From Anisus vortex (Eukaryota; Mollusca; Gastropoda; Planorbidae): a stretch of 64,000 bases of DNA. Shown here in pieces: positions 1 through 13,400 of the stretch (its first letter is position 1; each line of letters begins with the position of its first letter). Location: assembly GCA_949126835.1 (NCBI GenBank), contig OX421509.1, positions 14,043,279 through 14,107,278 on the forward strand, in the 5' to 3' direction. A model generated the notes under the pieces. That model was not told the DNA's origin, made no database searches, and was given only the letters and a program-made list of their open reading frames with translations. A program made the translations under genes and the position numbers.

Positions 1-13
1 CCCCCCCCCCCCC
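1..13. repeat. poly-C tract at window edge
   Basis: A run of 13 C opens the window. Similar G or C runs occur near 5238, 6232, 24594 and 63531. They are simple repeats with no coding content. Confidence 0.9.
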
Positions 14-264
14 AATATTTTTTTTCATTAACTCTATATTGTCTTAGATTGTATTTTATATTTTATATATATAATTATAATATTTACAGTGTTATTACTG
101 TAAATGAATACATTTTTCTTATGTATTTTAATTATATTATTTAGTGTATATATTATATATTGGCTCGAAAATGCTTCCTCCGCGCTTATGTTCCTCATTT
201 TGGTCCCATGTTCCTCATTTTTACCTTGGGTGTTCCTCATTTTGATTTGTGGAGGTAGGCATGT

Positions 265-460
265 CTGCTTGAGGGTGTCCCTGTCTGAGTCTACCCAGCT
301 CTCATGGGTACCTGACACTAGTTGGGGGTAAAGAAATGTGACTGGGCATTGTGCTGGCCACACACATCTCCTAGTATGCCGTGGCCACAGAAACTGGTGA
401 ATGCTGTTTAACCAGCCCTATGATCAGTTTGGTCCGAAAGGTACTTTACTTTACTTGACT
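265..460 (+). repeat. SINE family A, 5'-truncated copy
   Basis: It carries the family-A body in order: GAGTCTACCCAGCTCT, a GGTACCTGACACTAGTTGGGG-like block, the 'tgctggccacac' and 'gtatgccgtggccacagaaactggtga' blocks, then the 'atcagtttggtccgaa' end. The tRNA-like head is missing. At least nine other full or partial copies lie in the window. Confidence 0.8.
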
Positions 461-562
461 TTTACCCTGAACTTGCGACTATAGCTTATTAAAGCTGCTT
501 AACCAATAACCAGATCACCGTTTCTTTTTACTTTTTTTTGCCATTACTCCCTCACTCGGCTG

Positions 563-672
563 TGCATAGTGCTGGCCACACAATCACCTAGTATGCCGTG
601 GCTACAGAAACTGGTGAACGCTGCTTCACCGACCCTATGGATCAATTTGGTCCGACTGGATACTTTACTTAC
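563..672 (+). repeat. SINE family A, 3' fragment
   Basis: Only the last third of the family-A consensus is present (from 'agtgctggccacacaatc' to 'ggtccgactggatactttact'). It lies about 100 bases after the previous copy in the same orientation. Confidence 0.75.
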
Positions 673-779
673 TTACTCCCTCACTACTGCCTTATTTGTC
701 ACTGCGTAAACTACATGTTGCTTAATTATTCATTATTCACAGTTTTATTCACTATTTCATATCTTATCTTATGTGTGTG

Positions 780-1075
780 TTAAAGATCATCATCATCATC
801 TGTGGCGCTAAAAAGGCCATGGATGGCCTTGCCACATCCTTCCACTTAAGACATATCTGCTGTTTTCTTTCTCCAGGCCTGGACCCCTATCTGTTGCAGA
901 TCCATCTCGACATCATCCAACCAGCTCAGTCTGGGTCTGCATTTAGGCCATTTTCTGTGTATGTTTCTTTTACTCCTCTGCTGTTTGACATTCTTTCCAG
1001 TTGGCCTGTCCAGCGTAGTCTGCCCTTCTTTATCTCTGCCACTATTGTAGGATCTTCATATAATTCATATGTTAA
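780..1075 (-). mobile_element. Decayed non-LTR retrotransposon 3' end
   Basis: Read on the minus strand it gives YELYEDPTIVAEIKKGRLRW followed by a TGQLERM-type stretch. This is the C-terminal 'LRW-GH-RM' region seen in RTE-like and related LINE reverse transcriptases. Stops interrupt it, and it ends in a (GAT)n microsatellite, a common LINE tail. No endonuclease or RT core is present, so this is a 5'-truncated dead copy. Confidence 0.7.
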
Positions 1076-1091
1076 AGGATGCTCCTTTTAA

Positions 1092-1600
1092 AATATGTGA
1101 ATAGTTATTTTACGGTAGTCATTATGATGACTTTATATTCATTAATATATTCACACACACACACAAAAATGATAAAAGTATAAACCGTATACAGATTAAT
1201 TTTTTATTCAAGAAAAAGTGGCCATCTCATTGAAGCAGCAATTGAAGAATAAAAAAATTGTCACGAACAGTGCTTTTGTCACTTACACTTACATTGTTGA
1301 TTGATTATTCAATATATTTGGCATTTTTCTAGTGAAGTCAGTTATTTGGTATATTGTAAATTTAAGCTTACATTGAATCTTAATGTTTGCATTTTCTCTT
1401 TGTTTCATTTGTAAAAAAAAAAAATGGTAAAAGTTATTCTCTATATCCATTTTATTTATTTCGTAAATGCTAGGTGCAGTAAACATGTTAGACCCCAAGG
1501 TGTGGGCCCTTAGCTTAAATCCCCCCACACACACACACACACTGAAGGTTCGGTAAGGTTCGTTGGTTGATGAGGTGATTCAAGTTTGTCTAATGTAATT
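1092..1600. other. AT-rich intergenic DNA, no gene seen
   Basis: It contains short (CA)n runs near 1154 and 1504 and homopolymers. No convincing coding or repeat signal was seen. Confidence 0.5.
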
Positions 1601-1602
1601 GA

Positions 1603-1925
1603 GGCCTGGTGGCGTAGCATCTGCTGCTGGATAGTTATTCCACATGCCTCTGGTTGAAGTCCACCTAAAAAAACAAGTTACAGCGTGTACAATGTTGGGG
1701 AACGTAGAGGGCGCTGGGCTAGCCTAACAATCCCCTTCTCTGTCGCGGACACAGAAACAACAATAACGCCTCACATCAATAACGGTCTGTAATGGATTCT
1801 TTATGTCCTTTGTGCCATCCACTTCGCTACTGTGCACCACATTTTGATCATCTGGGCAATTCAGAGCTGAAAACTGGTTAGATTGGCAGTACTGCCCACC
1901 CTTGTATAGTTTTTTTTTTTTTTTT
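1603..1925 (+). repeat. Possible tRNA-derived SINE
   Basis: The start resembles a tRNA: an A-box-like TGGCGTAGCATC is followed about 40 bases later by a B-box-like GGTTGAAGTCC. A ~250-bp body with clamp-like CG-rich stretches follows and ends at a T-run near 1911-1925. No second copy was found in the window, so this is an inference from the head alone. Confidence 0.35.
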
Positions 1926-2985
1926 GCTTAAATTTTAATTTTATACGTCATATTTTTGTTTGTCATAAATTTATAACTGTAACGTACTTGAATTATTTTT
2001 TTATATGTTCATTCTATATAATTTAACCCCCTTGCTACGTATAAAAAGTAAAGATCATAATGATATACTTTAAATCAGAGTTGCTAAATTGCCTCAGACC
2101 TGCCAACCCTGATAGTTTTTTCCCGTCTAGGCATCGTTCCCCACAGCCCACACTTCTCTTGGCATCTAAAACAACTGTGTGGCAAAAAAAAGCAGCATGA
2201 ACATTTTGTTTATTTGTTTGAGATCACTTACCTATGAATACAAACATGTATCATTATTATTATTAAGATTATTATTATTTTCTTTGTCATGCATCGGGGT
2301 ATTTATTACCCAGCATCCTTTTACGTAAAGTTTTAAAAAAAGGAAACCAGAAAGTTATTTATGTTTTTCCCTATCCAATTTGCAAACATTTATTATTATT
2401 ATTTTCATGTAACATATCCTAGTTTTAAAAACATAAAAAGTTCATTGTATAAAAAATACAGTATATGTAGAGAAAGGTTATACTTTTGTTAGGGACTTTA
2501 TATAAAATAGTGTAAGAGTAAAAAAAGGTTTTGATAACAAGATAATGCTGTGTCTTTTTTTAAATAATTTTTTGTAAGTATATTTTAAAATGTCTTTATT
2601 TAAAAAATCAACAGAAAGCGATGTTTAAAAGCTTCTAATGGCCATAACATATCATTGTGTATCCAGGGTGGTGATACAAAGCCTTTTTTTTTACTTTCCC
2701 CAAACTGACACTGGTCCCCTTTCATAGCCTTGATATGCTCAGTGGAACCTTAAGTTAACAAAATACAAGAATTTGCTAGGATTTAAAACTGCAGCCATTA
2801 AAATTTGCAAAGCCAATGTCCTAACCCACCAAGATAAAAACCTTAACGGAGATCCCCCCATGCCATTTCATGAACAAGACCATCTTTGTGTAGCTAAGAT
2901 AATTTGCCTTGGTTAAGAATTACTCAGATGAATGCCACATTTTCTTTAGTTTTTTTACTTGAAATAACTCATGGTGTACCTGGTA
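1926..2985. other. AT-rich intergenic DNA, no gene seen
   Basis: Many short A/T runs and short (ATT)n patches near 2250 and 2395. No ORF with coding character and no recognisable repeat family. Confidence 0.5.
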
Positions 2986-2989
2986 CCTG

Positions 2990-3430
2990 GACAATGGTGT
3001 ACCGGTACCCAAGCTAATAATGTACCCATCTTATGCAGCAATGCAGCCAATGTTGTGCCTAGCTAGTGCTGTACAGTACAGTGTAGGGACCAAATGTTGT
3101 ACCCAGCCATTGTTGTATGTCAGCTAATGGTGTACCCAAGCAAATAGTGTGTACCCGGTACCCATCTTATGCAGCCAATGTTGTGCCTAGCTAATGCTGT
3201 ACAGTACAGTGTAAGAACCAAATGTTGTACCCAGCCAATGTTGTATGTCAGCTAATGGTGTACCCAAGCAAATAGTGTGTACCCGGTACCCATCTTATGC
3301 AGCCAATGTTGTGCCTAGCTAATGCTGTAAGGACCCAATGTTGTATCCTTACATTGCTGTACCCTGCATAGTTTGTAACCAGACAATGTTGTATCTAGAC
3401 AAAGTTGTACTCAGACAATAGCTTGAATGT
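2990..3430 (+). repeat. Higher-order minisatellite, ~130-bp period
   Basis: Blocks such as 'ccagccaatgttgtatgtc', 'agctaatggtgtacccaag', 'atcttatgcagccaatg' and 'gcctagctaatgctgtacag' recur about every 130 bases across 3050-3330 and decay at the edges. The sub-motif (A/G)GCTAATG.TGTA runs into the 39-bp array that follows, so both arrays probably share an ancestor. Confidence 0.8.
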
Positions 3431-3434
3431 TTGT

Positions 3435-3945
3435 ATCCAGCTAATGCTGTATCCCCGCTAATGTATACAGTACAGTGTACAGCTAATGTATCCCAGCTAA
3501 TGTATACAGTACAGTGTACAGCTAATGTATACAGTACAGTATACAGCTAATGTATCCCAGCTAATGTATACAGTACAGTATACAGCTAATGTATACAGTA
3601 CAGTATACAGCTAATGTATCCCAGCTAATGTATACAGTACAGTATACAGCTAATGTATCCCAGCTAATGTATACAGTATAGTATACAGCTAATGTATCCC
3701 AGCTAATGTATACAGTACAGTATACAGCTAATGTAGCCCAGCCAATGTATACAGTACAGTATACAGCTAATGTATCCCAGCTTATGTATACAGTACAGTA
3801 TACAGCTAATGTATCCCAGCTAATGTATACAGTACAGTATACAGCTAATGTATCCCAGCTAATGTATACAGTACAGTATACAGCTAATGTATACAGTACA
3901 GTATACAGCTAATGTATCCCAGCTAATGTATCCCAGCTAATGGAT
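3435..3945 (+). repeat. 39-bp minisatellite array
   Basis: The unit is about 25 bases (agctaatgtatacagtacag + tatac) plus 14 bases (agctaatgtatccc). About ten full or partial units are present with few substitutions. A unit of 13 codons keeps a short frame open (3706-3912), but that frame is only the repeat. The unit is rich in near-palindromic GTATAC and TGTAC steps. Confidence 0.9.
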
Positions 3946-4370
3946 TAGCCACTGAAAGGTTCACTATTTTCTAATTTTAAAACTGCTGAGTCAGAAACAC
4001 TCACAAGCCATTGGAAAAAATTGAATGATACAAAGTTTAATAACTTTAAAAACAAGTTTAAAAAACAAAATAAAAAATAAGTTTTAAACAAATATAAGAC
4101 TTTAAACAATGTACTATTTAATTACAACAAATGAAATAGAAGAAGAAAAACTATTACGGTAGCAAAAGAAACATAATGGCTAAGATTTTTCTCTCTCTCT
4201 CTCTCTATATACAAGAAACTGAAGAAATTTATTGTAACAATTACAAGTATCAATAACATGAACACATATGATGAAGAAGTGCTGTTGGCTGTGAAATGAT
4301 TATATAGTTAAGACATGAAAAAATAATAATAGCCGTAATCAGTAAGGGGATGACCGGAAATATTCTCAGA

Positions 4371-4440
4371 CCTTATATATTACAGACGCTCCTTCTATGA
4401 AGAAGGTTATTACGTCCTACGCTCATCCGTGGTCCGAGTC
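4371..4440 (-). repeat. SINE family B, 3'-tail fragment
   Basis: Minus-strand reading gives the family-B tail: 'gtaataaccttcttcatag' followed by 'aaggagcgtctgtaa'. The tRNA-like head is absent or unrecognisable. Confidence 0.55.
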
Positions 4441-5926
4441 TATTCTTGCATTTTAATTAATGTTTTAAATGATAAGTTACTGGTTTTCCTGCTTTGTTCA
4501 GGCAACCCATTCATTCTGTAAATAATACTACTGTCTTTGTAATCATTTGTTCATTGTTAGATTAAACTAAAAGCATTCATTAAATGTTTGAACAACAACT
4601 TGAAACCATTTTAAAAATGAAAAAAAAAAATCTCAATCAGTTTGAATTGATTTAAAAAGGAAACTCTCACTTTGAATCACTCTTTAAAAAGTTACAGTAA
4701 CAACTCTAAATAAGTTTTAAAATAGTCAACATGAACACATATATATATATATAGATATATACACATAATATCTAGACTGAACTATTTCTTCTTATATAAA
4801 AGAGCTATATGTAGCCTCCAATCTACATTACTGGTATTTCTCTAAAATTAAATGTGTTTCACTTATTAATGATTAATGCAATAAAAGTCTTCATAGATTT
4901 CCTTGTGTGATCCTAGCAGAATGTTTAATATCCTACGTTGGATGTGCAATATTCTTTTAGTAAGAAACATCTTCCACCGATATATTATGCCAAGCTATAA
5001 AGAATTCACTGATCTACACCGGCATTCATATACACTTCTTCTTCTTTCTGTAGAAGCTCATTTCTATTATAACATTTGACATTGCAGAAATTTCATGTTA
5101 AAGTTAAAGTCAATACCAGTACTTATTTTATGAATGAAATACTTTGCGGTACAGATTATTGACTGCAATGACATGAGAATACAATGTCATTTTATGTTCA
5201 GTCTCAATAGGAGTACTATATTATTCAAGATAAAGCCCCCCCCCCCCCACCAGCCAGTTACACCTATGCACTACTGAAAAGAAAAACAAGTAAAAGTAAA
5301 AGCCAACAAGGTAGGTTATAGATATCTCCACTGCCTCTCCAGTAAATGGTGCATCATTATAAGGACTATAAACAACTTGAAACATCTGATGCCTAAATAA
5401 CATTTTGTGTTCTTTAAATACCAGCCCAGAGGAAATTTGATCAGCATGGTATACAATACTGTAATTGATTTTTTTAATAGTGAAACTAAAGCTGACTTAG
5501 ACTTAGCTTTGCACTAGTAGCTATGAACTTGTCAAGTTTGAAGGCTTACAATATGCATCATTGAAACTGTGGTACTAGTTAATCTTTACTGAATCAGGTA
5601 GATTACAAACACCAGTATGATGTAAGAGGAAACTGTCGAATTTTATCTGTCTCTCAAAGTTATAAATGGCAGAAAAAAAGTTGCAGCATTTCTTTTTTTA
5701 GAGTAATTGGTTAAGCAGAGTTCCCCTATTTATTTGGCCACAGACCCAAGGGGATTGAGTGGCCAGCAAGAAGTCCAGTTTTCCCCATCACCCAATCAGA
5801 GACCAAGCACCTTTTGCTCCTTATGTGGCACTGACTGTTACATTTTGACTCTATATTGATTTGAGAAACCCTCTTGTGGATGATTACATTTTAGTAGTGT
5901 TGAAAACCTAAGCAAATAATTGTATA

Positions 5927-6080
5927 AGTCTTACAGACGTTCCTTCTAACTCTTAGATAGAAGATTATTACATCCACAAGGCCAATAACTCCTGCATGGC
6001 GGCAGGGATAGAACCCGAGACGAGTCGGTCGATAGTCCGGTAAACTAACCCCAGCATCAGCCGGCCTCTCAAACAATGAC
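5927..6080 (-). repeat. SINE family B
   Basis: The minus strand starts 'ggccggctgatgctggggtt', passes a B-box-like GGTTCTATCCC, then 'tgccgccatgcaggagttat', and ends in the family-B tail 'aataatcttctatctaagag'. It matches the copy at 26009-26180 in order and spacing. Confidence 0.8.
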
Positions 6081-7419
6081 AAAGAAATAAGGCTACACTT
6101 ATTCAAAGCCGACTCAGGGACCTCTCCCCAGTAGCTCATGTTGAATTTTAGCCACAGTCTTGCAACAGACTGCACAGAATGTGAGCTTCTCAAATACATG
6201 AAGATCAAGAGGAAAAACTGTATTTTTAAGCAGGGGGGGGGGGGGGGGGGGCAATAGACACACACAAAAAGGGAGATAACCTCAGATTTAAAAGCCGCGT
6301 GTAACTGGACTGTCAACATTTATTCCATACAGTACATATTTACCAAAAAATAACAGTATACATTTGGTATCACTCCCATTAAAAATATCCAACAAACTAA
6401 CTTTCAAACAATTTTTTGAAATCTAAAAATAAACATAAATGTATGGAATATAAAAAGTGATTATGACATATAACATGTACAATCTATTCATAAATTACGG
6501 ATATATCTGTCTTGTACATAAATGATGATGTACAGCAGTGTTTGTCAAACTGGAATACAAGATTCTAATCCCATGTTTTTCAATAATCTACACAACGTCA
6601 CTGAACATGTACTGTACACTTTTGGTAACGCAACAACTAGAAAACTATTCTTTCTCACCTCTCTTCTCAATGGCAGCTGTGGCTCCCAGCCTTCCCAAGG
6701 CGTTTACCCCCATATCGGTACAACACTGATGGGCTTGGAGGTGCATTAAAATAACATAAGGTAACGTCAGAAAGCTATCAACCAATACAAGCAACCCATT
6801 ATTTTTTCGAGGTGGGGAGTCGAGAATGCTCGAAACCCAAATAAATCCTTATCAATGGGTACAGAAGAAAAAAAGATTGTGAAAGGCTGAGCTATTGTAT
6901 GAACACAACAAAATAACTATAACTTTAAATGAAGCCAGGCATAATTAACAAGGGAACATAATTTCAGTTGTTAAAATGATCAGCATTTGTACAAGCTTTT
7001 CAATGACAGAATGAAATACTGGAATAAGTATTACAGTTACAGAATTCTATGATAAACTCAAAAAATTATATAAGTTTGGATGTATGTCTTTGGAAATGCC
7101 ATGACAATAAATGCACTTTACTATTTTACAGTCCACTATATTATTATATTGTGAGTGCAACAATCCACAATGAGTGTCTTTCATATTTAGATCATTGTTT
7201 ATCTGTTTCATAATAAGAATCTTTTCAAATGTCGTTAGTTCTAAAAATAATAAAGTAATAAACATTTTAAAAAATAACAATGTGAATTATAGGATAATAC
7301 AGTAACACTCTGTGCACTTTAAGATCTCTATAAGCAGTCTATTCATATGGTAAGTGATTTGATTCTGAAGTGAGTCTGATATAAGGCTGCATTCCAGTAG
7401 ACTTTATACTGATGGCCGG

Positions 7420-10400
7420 CTATGAACATTTTACAGGTTTGGCTTTCCTCAGGGGGCCAAGTCTTGCCCGTGATGGGGAAGGCCTCGACGCCCTGCCTGA
7501 CAAGTTGACGACAGGCTGCTTTGGGTGGACGTAAACCAAAGTGGGCTTGAGGGTCTGGGGCTCGTTCTTTTGGCCAGGCACACTGCCGGGTTCTCTCAAA
7601 GAGAATGTAGTGTCTATTCTCAGGGTCTGCCTACACTTATGCTCAGCCTGCAGAGCCGAAGTTGACCATTCACCGTTTCCACCCTGATTTAAAACTTGCT
7701 GCGGGTCATCATTTTTAGAGCAGCTTGTCGTGGGCGGCCGCACAGATTTCTTCCTCGCGGTTGAACGAGTTCTATCCGAATGACTTCTGGGCAATGCATT
7801 GATTACAGGTTTATCTGGGTAGACAAACACTATCTCTGTCTTAGTTTCCTGATCTTTTGGGGCTGTTTTTTTAGGCGAATTATGAATCACTGAGGAACTG
7901 TCCATGTCACCCATTCCTTTTATTTCATCCTTTTGAGGTTCACGACTATCCAGCATCACATCTAAGCAACGCAGTTGAGAATGACTTCTGGGCGATGCAT
8001 TGATTACAGGTTTTTGTGGGTAGACAAACACTATCTCTGTCTTAGTTTCCTGATCTTTTTGGGTTGTTTTTTTAGGCGAACTATGAATCACAGAGGAACT
8101 GTCCATGTTACCCATTTTTTTTCTTTCATCCTCTTGAGGCTCACGGCTTCCCGGCATGACATCCGGGCAACGCAGCTGAGAATGACTTCTGGGCGATGCG
8201 TTGATTACAGGTTTATTTGGGTAGACAAACACTATCTCTGTATTAGTTTCCTGCTCTTTTTGCGTGGGCTTTTTAGGTGACCTGAGTTTTATTGAGGTAG
8301 AGTCCAAGTCGCCCATGACTCTTCTTCCATCTGTTAGAGATTCATAATTATCCAGCTCTGGTTTAGGGATTGTGTTCGAGTCATTACAGTTGGTCTTGGC
8401 AGTTTCTTGATCGCTTCCCCTGTCAGTGCTTGAGTCCGCTGGGGGTTTAGAAACGCTGGCCTCTGGTGATTCTATCTTGAAGAGGCGCGAGTCTTCAAAC
8501 GTGACTGTCAGGAAATCGTCCTCCCTGTCAGATAACGGTTCTTCTTTTATGGGTGGGCTGCCAGAGTGGTCGGAACATGGTTCTGTTTTTACCGCTACGC
8601 TGCCAAACAGCTCGGGTTCAGCTCTGACAGATATAGAACTACCGGCAGGGTTATCTGGGGATGGCAGCTCTGCTTTGATAGCCCCACTGCCAGCAAGGAG
8701 AGCCAATGAATTTACAGATGACTTGACCGGAGGATGAAGGACAGAATTGTTGCTACAGGCCATCACATGTTCCTGGCCCCCGACTGGGACAGCACATTGA
8801 TTTAGAAACATGTTGGCCTTAGATATCCCTGTCAATTTTGTGATTTTTCCTGTCAAATGTTTTTTCAATCTTAATTTACGGGACAAGTCCAAGTTCCATT
8901 CCTTCTCATAACGAAAGTTACATTCAACCTCAGATGTTTTGGTATCATTTTTTTTTCTGTCTCTTCCAGTTCGTTTCAAACTCTCGGCCAGGGCCAGAGC
9001 TGGCCTCCTGGCAGCTTTCTTTGTTTTGCCAGGTGAGCTGAGAGTCACAACGGGTTTGTTCGGCTTCACAAGAACCACCTGTGTCTGCCATATGGTCAAG
9101 TTTTCATAAGTATTGCTGTTAAAGTGGCTGGATTCAATGCTCTTGCTGAATGAGTCTGTCCTCTCTGCACAGAAACTCTGCGGCTTCTCTTTGCAGCCTG
9201 GCAAAATGAAGCCCGGCTGCAGCCTCGCGTTCTGTCTTTCGGAACTGCCCTCATTCCCAGCATGCAGTCTGATCATGTGCTTCTCCCATTCTTTCAGAAA
9301 CTCAAACCTGATGCCGCAGACTGAACACTTTAGGAAATTTCCCTCTTTGACAATGTCTAATCTTTTGTCTCTTTCATCTCTGTTCCCATCATCCCCTTGG
9401 TCACCATCGCTACCACTTCTATCCCCGGCGAGACCATTGGAGCTGTTCCCCCTGTTTCTGCCTGTGCTGCCGCTCTCGATGCTGCTCATGCCCCTGTGAC
9501 CGCGGCCCCGATGCTGCTCATGCTGGCCGCGAGATCTTGCACCTGATTGGCTACCTCTGTGCACAGTGGTATGGTGGGATATAAATTTGTTTAACCACAG
9601 CTTCCTGGCCAAGGCACCTGATTTCAAATACATTAGCTTGCAAGATTTTTGCATCTTTGGAAGAACATTTTGGGGACATTGTATTTTAGAAACATTGCCA
9701 TAGTACATTTTCACACAACTGTTTTCTTTAACACAATGACTGACAGGATGTTGCAATGTGTCGTGATTAACTGATTCAAAAGGAAATGACCACACTGGGC
9801 AACATTCAGCCTGTCTACAGAACATCACTCGACATTTGTGGTGAGGATTTGAATTGTGGACCATTTTCCCCATGAGGTCATCTTTTGAAACATACCGACT
9901 ACCAGGAATAAAAGATGTGATCTGGTGATCAGAGAACCTGCCCGAGCATCCAACATTGTACACGACAGTGTGTTCATTGAGTGGGTGACCTTTACCCGAA
10001 GTACACCAGACGCCAGGGACAAGGTCTGATATGGATCTGAGGCTGTGGTTCTTAGGTAACTGTGGTGTGGATAACCGTTTTGACAGCGCTCTTGGGGGGC
10101 AATTAAAAATCTTTCTGCCAGATTTCTGATTTCTTACGGAGGACTTTTGCAGACTCAGACGAAAAACCTTTTTAAAGAAACTGGGTGAAATTTTCAACGA
10201 CTGGGATGGACAGATACAGAGGCTCATTATGGCACTTGCATTTTTTGTCATCACCGGAGCTGTCCTTCTTGCCCATCTCTTCCAGTTGCCAGTTTTAACT
10301 AAACATTTACCATTTCGTGTCTCTGTACATTTCATGCTGCTTTTTTCCACCGATGCACTGCTCAAGCCATAAGTTGATAAACTGTCACAATCAGAGACAT

Positions 10401-13400
10401 TGACACTCTGGCTATTTCCACCGCCCGCACTGGCAGTGGTGCCATCTTTTCCACCACTGATGGTGCATGCGACTCCATTCAGCCGAGAGGAGCCGCTACC
10501 GTTGGCTCCGCTCCCGTGGCAGTCGCTTCCATCTCTGTCAGCATCGTCCTCCCCATCAAAGTGACCAGGTGTCAGCTCACTGTCCCTGCATGATGTTCGG
10601 CCCGGGGATCTTTTCTTAAAGGTCTCTTCGCTGCCAGTTTCATTTTCTGCGGCACCATCCTGCAGAGCTACATTTGGCCTAACATCATCTAAGGTGGGTG
10701 CCCGATTGAGCTCAGTGCTTTCCAGGTCAGTCTCGCAGGGAATGCTTTTATCATCTTGCTGTTGAGCTTCAAAAGGAATGTCACAGAATGAAGGAGCTTT
10801 TAAATCTGGGTCCTTATCAGCCTCAACATTTGGAGATGCTTCAACCCCTGGGCCATTGCCTGAGACATTTTTAGAGTCAGCAAATTTCACTAGAGCATTG
10901 TTTTTATCGGATGCTGGAAAGGGGATGCTGCTTTCCAAAGATTTATCTATATCTTCTTCCTTGTCTGTTAAGTTTTCATTGTCCTTATTAATTTCAGATG
11001 GTGGCGAGTTGAGCCTTTTACCAGCCTCTAGCTCACCTGGTCCAGACTCGGTGTTCATGACAGGTTCAGAGAAAGCCTCACTGGGATCTGAGCTGTCCAT
11101 CCCGACTGTATCGGCTGATGGCGCTACCGTGATGTTGCCATCATCAGTTTCCATTGCTTCGTCGCCAGACTGACCCACAGGACTGTCATCTGATAGTATT
11201 TTCCTGTCAGGGAAGCATTGATTCGATGTTGTCAGATTTTCAGAGCCAGCATCAGGACGGCTGTTGAAATCTGTGACAACTTCTTGCGTTTTTACATCTA
11301 CTCCACACTCTTCAGCTATGTGTTGCTCTGCCAGTGAGGCGTTCCCTACATCCGAATTTGAGTCTGCAGCGTCCTTCTTCAGCGCAGTTGGGGAACCTAT
11401 CAGGGCATCACTCTCCCCACTGTTCATTTCCACATCTGTGTCCCTAATGCCTTCTCCCACATCATCCGATTTAGTTCCTGCTACCGTTTCATCATTACTT
11501 TTGTCATTGGGTTCTTTCACGTTCGCTCCGGCCATGCAAGAATCTGATTCCAAGACTCCTGCATGATTTTTTTCATCACAATCTAAATCTCTGGCCTCCG
11601 TGCTCTCTTGTTGTTCCTTGTTACCTGGTGCTGTGACCTTGTCTGGGGACGAATCATGACGACTGCTATTTATCTCATCAGAATCTTCAGACGATTTGTC
11701 ATGGTCACCGCCCAACAGCTTCAGCGCGTTGCCAACCTTACAGTCATCACTGGCCGCCTCCTCCGTAGCACCTTCATCCATCTTGCTAACCTCCTGTGGA
11801 GGATCGGCAGCCACAGTCCTCGCTTTTGTGTCTGATGGGCTTTCTTTACCCTCCGACTCAGTGCCACTGTCCTCCTTTTCATTGCCTGAATTTTCCTCAA
11901 TCTCTTTGCAGGTTTTCTCTATTTCTGAGAAGATGTCCAGAAGGTTATCTGTGTCTTTTATAAAAGGTGGGAATGTCAAAGGAACAGCACTAGATGAAGA
12001 GGGCACAGGACTGGAAATAGAATTCTCAGAAGCATCCTTTTTATCAGAGGCCTTCCCATCTTCACTGGACTCTTCCCCTTTTTCTTCTTTGTCACTCACT
12101 CTGACGGATTTTTCTTCCTGATCTGGGCGGGGCGATTCGGAGATAGGCTTGAGATTTCCTTCTTTGACAACTTCAGCATTTAAGTCCTTTTTGCCGTCCG
12201 GGCACTCTTCGGTTTCAGATTCAGAATCAGAGTTGGCGGCAAGGCAAACCTTCCAGCCATCAAGGTCCTCCACCTCCATCTCTTCCCCCTCCTTCTTGCT
12301 GGAGCGGGCCTCCTTATCTTTTAACTCAGCTTTGTCTCCTTCCGGGTCCGTCTTTGACCCTGGACTGGATGTGTCGATTCTCTCGAGGCAGACAGAGGCT
12401 GGCAGGTTCAATTTCTTATCCTGTTCTGAAGTCAAGTCTGGACTATCCGGGGTTTTCTCAGCCAGGACCTGAATGACTTCAGTTTTTGATTTCAAGTGGT
12501 CAGATTTATCAATATCAACGATAACTGTTGTCAGTTTTTCAGGATGGGTAGACTTTTGACCGGTACCAGATTTAACTTTATTTGTCAGAGAGTCTCCATC
12601 CTCATCGTCATCTTCAAGTACAATGACTTCATCTGTACAAATTAGAGGTTTCTGAGCCGGCTTCTGTACAGGTGGACGGGAAGCATTTTTTTCACCCCTG
12701 CCAACACCCCGTCCTATCTTAACTGGATAGGCTAAGCTCTGGGCCAGAACACCGCTTCTGTTGATAGCCGGGGTCATCTGTCCTCTCCCTCTTGCAGCGC
12801 CAACAGAGGCACCCGCCCGGCCTCTGGAGCGAGGAGCTCTGACAGGCGCAGAGCCTGGGAACCTGGAGCCATTGTTAAAATTAAAGTTCACACCCTTAGA
12901 GTGATCAGGAAATCCTGCCTTCCCAGCATGCCTCACCTGACCCTTGAAGGGGTCAGTGAACATGCTTCCTCGTACAGGTGCGCTCATCCTGGCAGGTCTA
13001 GTTGTGCCAGGAAATGCTGACCTGCCATGAGGCATTCTCACTGACGTTCCTGTTAGAATATCGACAGAATTCCCAAAAAACGTGGTTGATGTCGGAAAGG
13101 TTTTACTCAATTTATTGGGAATGAGTTCATCAGAAAGAGTCTGCAGCATTATCTCCACATAATCCCGTGATTCTTGCTTAGACCGCTCTATACCTTTAGG
13201 GGATGTTACCTTCAAGAATTTGGGGAACGCCTCTTTAGCTGGGCCCACTCTTGTAGTTTTTGAGCCCCTCTCTGTGCTTCTCTCCGAGGGCATCCTCGCA
13301 GATTTTGTCGGCATGGGGGCATTTGGCGATTTAATTTTCAGCTGACTGGCTATGGCCCCGTGCTTGCTCGCCTTTGTAGAAGGCGGGGGCCTGGCGGCGG

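Larger units (their letters stand above)
3946..7419. other. Intergenic / 3' flank of the zinc-finger gene
   Basis: AT-rich, with a (CT)n run near 4190, an (AT)n run near 4738, a C-run near 5238 and a G-run near 6232. It contains two SINE-B pieces. The part below 7419 should be the 3' UTR of the minus-strand gene. Minus-strand AATAAA hexamers lie near 6319 and 5724, but no cleavage site can be fixed. Confidence 0.45.

Noticed and set aside
3706..3912. 68-codon ORF with MYTVQYTANVSQL repeats
   Set aside because: It is only the 39-bp minisatellite read in frame; no start context or unique sequence.
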